This document shows, piece after piece, positions 63,181-64,000 of a stretch of 64,000 bases of DNA (positions are counted from its first letter, which is position 1; every line of letters starts with the position of its first letter). The notes beneath the pieces are model-generated. The model did no database searches. It was given only the letters and a program-made list of their open reading frames with translations, and had not been told where the DNA came from. The translations under genes and the position numbers were made by a program. Origin of the DNA: Pseudanabaena frigida (GTDB lineage: Bacteria; Cyanobacteriota; Cyanobacteriia; Pseudanabaenales; Pseudanabaenaceae); contig QBML01000005.1 of the NCBI GenBank assembly GCA_003242085.1, forward strand, positions 234,261 through 298,260, given 5' to 3'.

Positions 63181-64000
63181 ATGCAAATATACCTAGATCA
63201 TGGAGCTACTACCCCTGCACGACCAGAAGTCATCGACCTGATGACGGAAGTAATGCGATCGCAATGGGGAAACCCCTCTAGCTTGCATTGGTGGGGCGAA
63301 CGCTCAACTATGGCGATCGAACGAGCACGCCTGCAAGTAGCCAGTTTGATTAATGCCGATCCTGAAGGAATTATTTTTACTTCAGGTGGTACGGAGTCAG
63401 ACAATATGGTGTTGATGGGAATTGCGCGGCAATATCAAACCCCGCAACACATGATTATCTCATCGGTTGAGCATTCAGCCGTGCGCTTACCAGCCCAGTT
63501 TTTAGAGCAACGCGGTTGGGAAATTACTCGCCTGCCTGTCGATCGCCAAGGTCGAGTATCTCCAAAGGATTTAGAACAATCACTACGACCTAACACAGTA
63601 CTCGTATCAATTATTACCGCCCAAAACGAAGTTGGCACGATTCAGCCTGTTGAGAAGCTCGGGCAGATATGTCGTAATGCTGATGTACTCCTACATACTG
63701 ATGCCGTACAGGCGATCGGCAAACTGAAAATTGATGTGCAGACCTTACCGATTGATTTGCTTTCAATTTCTGCCCATAAGTTCTATGGAACGCAGGGAAT
63801 CGGAGCGCTCTACATCAATCCTGTTACTACCAAGAAGCGATCGCTTATTTCTCTCATCCAAGGTGGAGGACAAGAGCGCGGTTATCGTTCGGGAACTCAG
63901 GCTGTTGCGGCGATCGCAGGTCTAGGGCTAGCTGCCGAACTTGCTGAGAAAGAGTTATCTTCAGAATCAGAACGTCTCAGCAAATTGCGCGATCGCCTAT
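63181..64000 (+). CDS. Cysteine desulfurase (NifS/IscS class), N-terminal part
   Basis: Starts MQIYLDHGATTPARPEVIDL and runs off the window (273 codons). PLP type V fold: QWGNPSSLHWWGERSTMAIE, SGGTESDNMVLMGIARQ, SVEHSAVRLPAQFLEQ, AQNEVGTIQPVEKLG, LLHTDAVQAIGKLKIDVQ, and the PLP-lysine SISAHKFYGTQGIGALYI. The catalytic Cys loop lies beyond the end. NifS and IscS cannot be separated here. Supplies sulfur for Fe-S clusters and thiolation. Confidence 0.93.
   Translation, partial: MQIYLDHGATTPARPEVIDLMTEVMRSQWGNPSSLHWWGERSTMAIERARLQVASLINADPEGIIFTSGGTESDNMVLMGIARQYQTPQHMIISSVEHSAVRLPAQFLEQRGWEITRLPVDRQGRVSPKDLEQSLRPNTVLVSIITAQNEVGTIQPVEKLGQICRNADVLLHTDAVQAIGKLKIDVQTLPIDLLSISAHKFYGTQGIGALYINPVTTKKRSLISLIQGGGQERGYRSGTQAVAAIAGLGLAAELAEKELSSESERLSKLRDRL

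Noticed and set aside
1-64000. CRISPR array
   Set aside because: The many repeats are single or nested inverted elements at irregular distances, without direct repeats separated by regular spacers.

Overview
The window is chromosomal DNA of a cyanobacterium. GCGATCGC (HIP1-type) octamers are scattered through almost every gene, and typical cyanobacterial genes are present: a CyAbrB-type regulator, a GlpX-type FBPase/SBPase, a PIN-TRAM membrane protein, a nucleotidyltransferase fused to a phosphomannomutase-like region, a DUF2237 protein and an apparent Slr1339-type protein. The gene set and the many short palindromes would fit a thin filamentous type such as Pseudanabaena, but that genus is only inferred. 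I see no phage, plasmid backbone, CRISPR array or rRNA operon.

Layout. 1-10.7 kb: end of a Ser/Thr kinase, hemA, glpX, a membrane protein, purF with a co-translated VOC protein, an ArsC/Spx-like reductase, tRNA-Leu(UAA), a second VOC protein and an alpha/beta hydrolase. 10.9-17.6 kb: a ClC transporter fused to CBS and universal-stress domains, a two-RCK ion-channel-like protein, and acetyl-CoA synthetase. 17.9-30.8 kb: an efflux region with a Spy-like lipoprotein, an RND adaptor and two RND permeases on the minus strand, interrupted by a DUF3800 gene. Divergent from it are a NarL/DesK-type sensor and its response regulator, followed by a convergent FUSC membrane protein. 30.9-38.4 kb: an Rpn-family remnant, mfd, a DMT transporter split by an 8-bp duplication, and two hypothetical genes. 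38.5-48.2 kb: pentapeptide proteins, PIN-TRAM, a broken MazF toxin with its antitoxin, TPR, rhodanese, a TrpE/PabB enzyme and PmbA. 48.3-64 kb: a UvrD-like helicase, def, DUF2237, a Spy-like protein, pyrF, the nucleotidyltransferase/PMM fusion, tRNA-Gln, gloB, thiL, argC, cyabrB, tatD and the start of a cysteine desulfurase.

The feature that most distinguishes the window is a dense population of short palindromic repeats. Family A is a 40-56 bp near-perfect hairpin, often with a GGCGGCGC core, flanked by degenerate TATAGC...GCTATA ends. Family B is a roughly 100 bp unit beginning TACAGC and ending GCTGTA. Looser family C units flank a small hypothetical gene. They look like non-autonomous MITE-type elements. 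They are nested and abutted, they supply stop codons and probably terminators to genes, and a hairpin of the same size class, with unrelated sequence, lies in frame inside the trpE/pabB-like gene.

Several genes are visibly decaying or altered: the EamA-type transporter (8-bp tandem duplication), the MazF toxin (in-frame TAG), the Rpn nuclease (N-terminal half missing), and the RND operon (split by DUF3800). The efflux locus, with adaptor, two permeases, a two-component system and a Spy-like protein, resembles the E. coli mdtABC-baeSR-spy network in composition, although its regulators belong to a different family. This is the best candidate for a functional module worth following.
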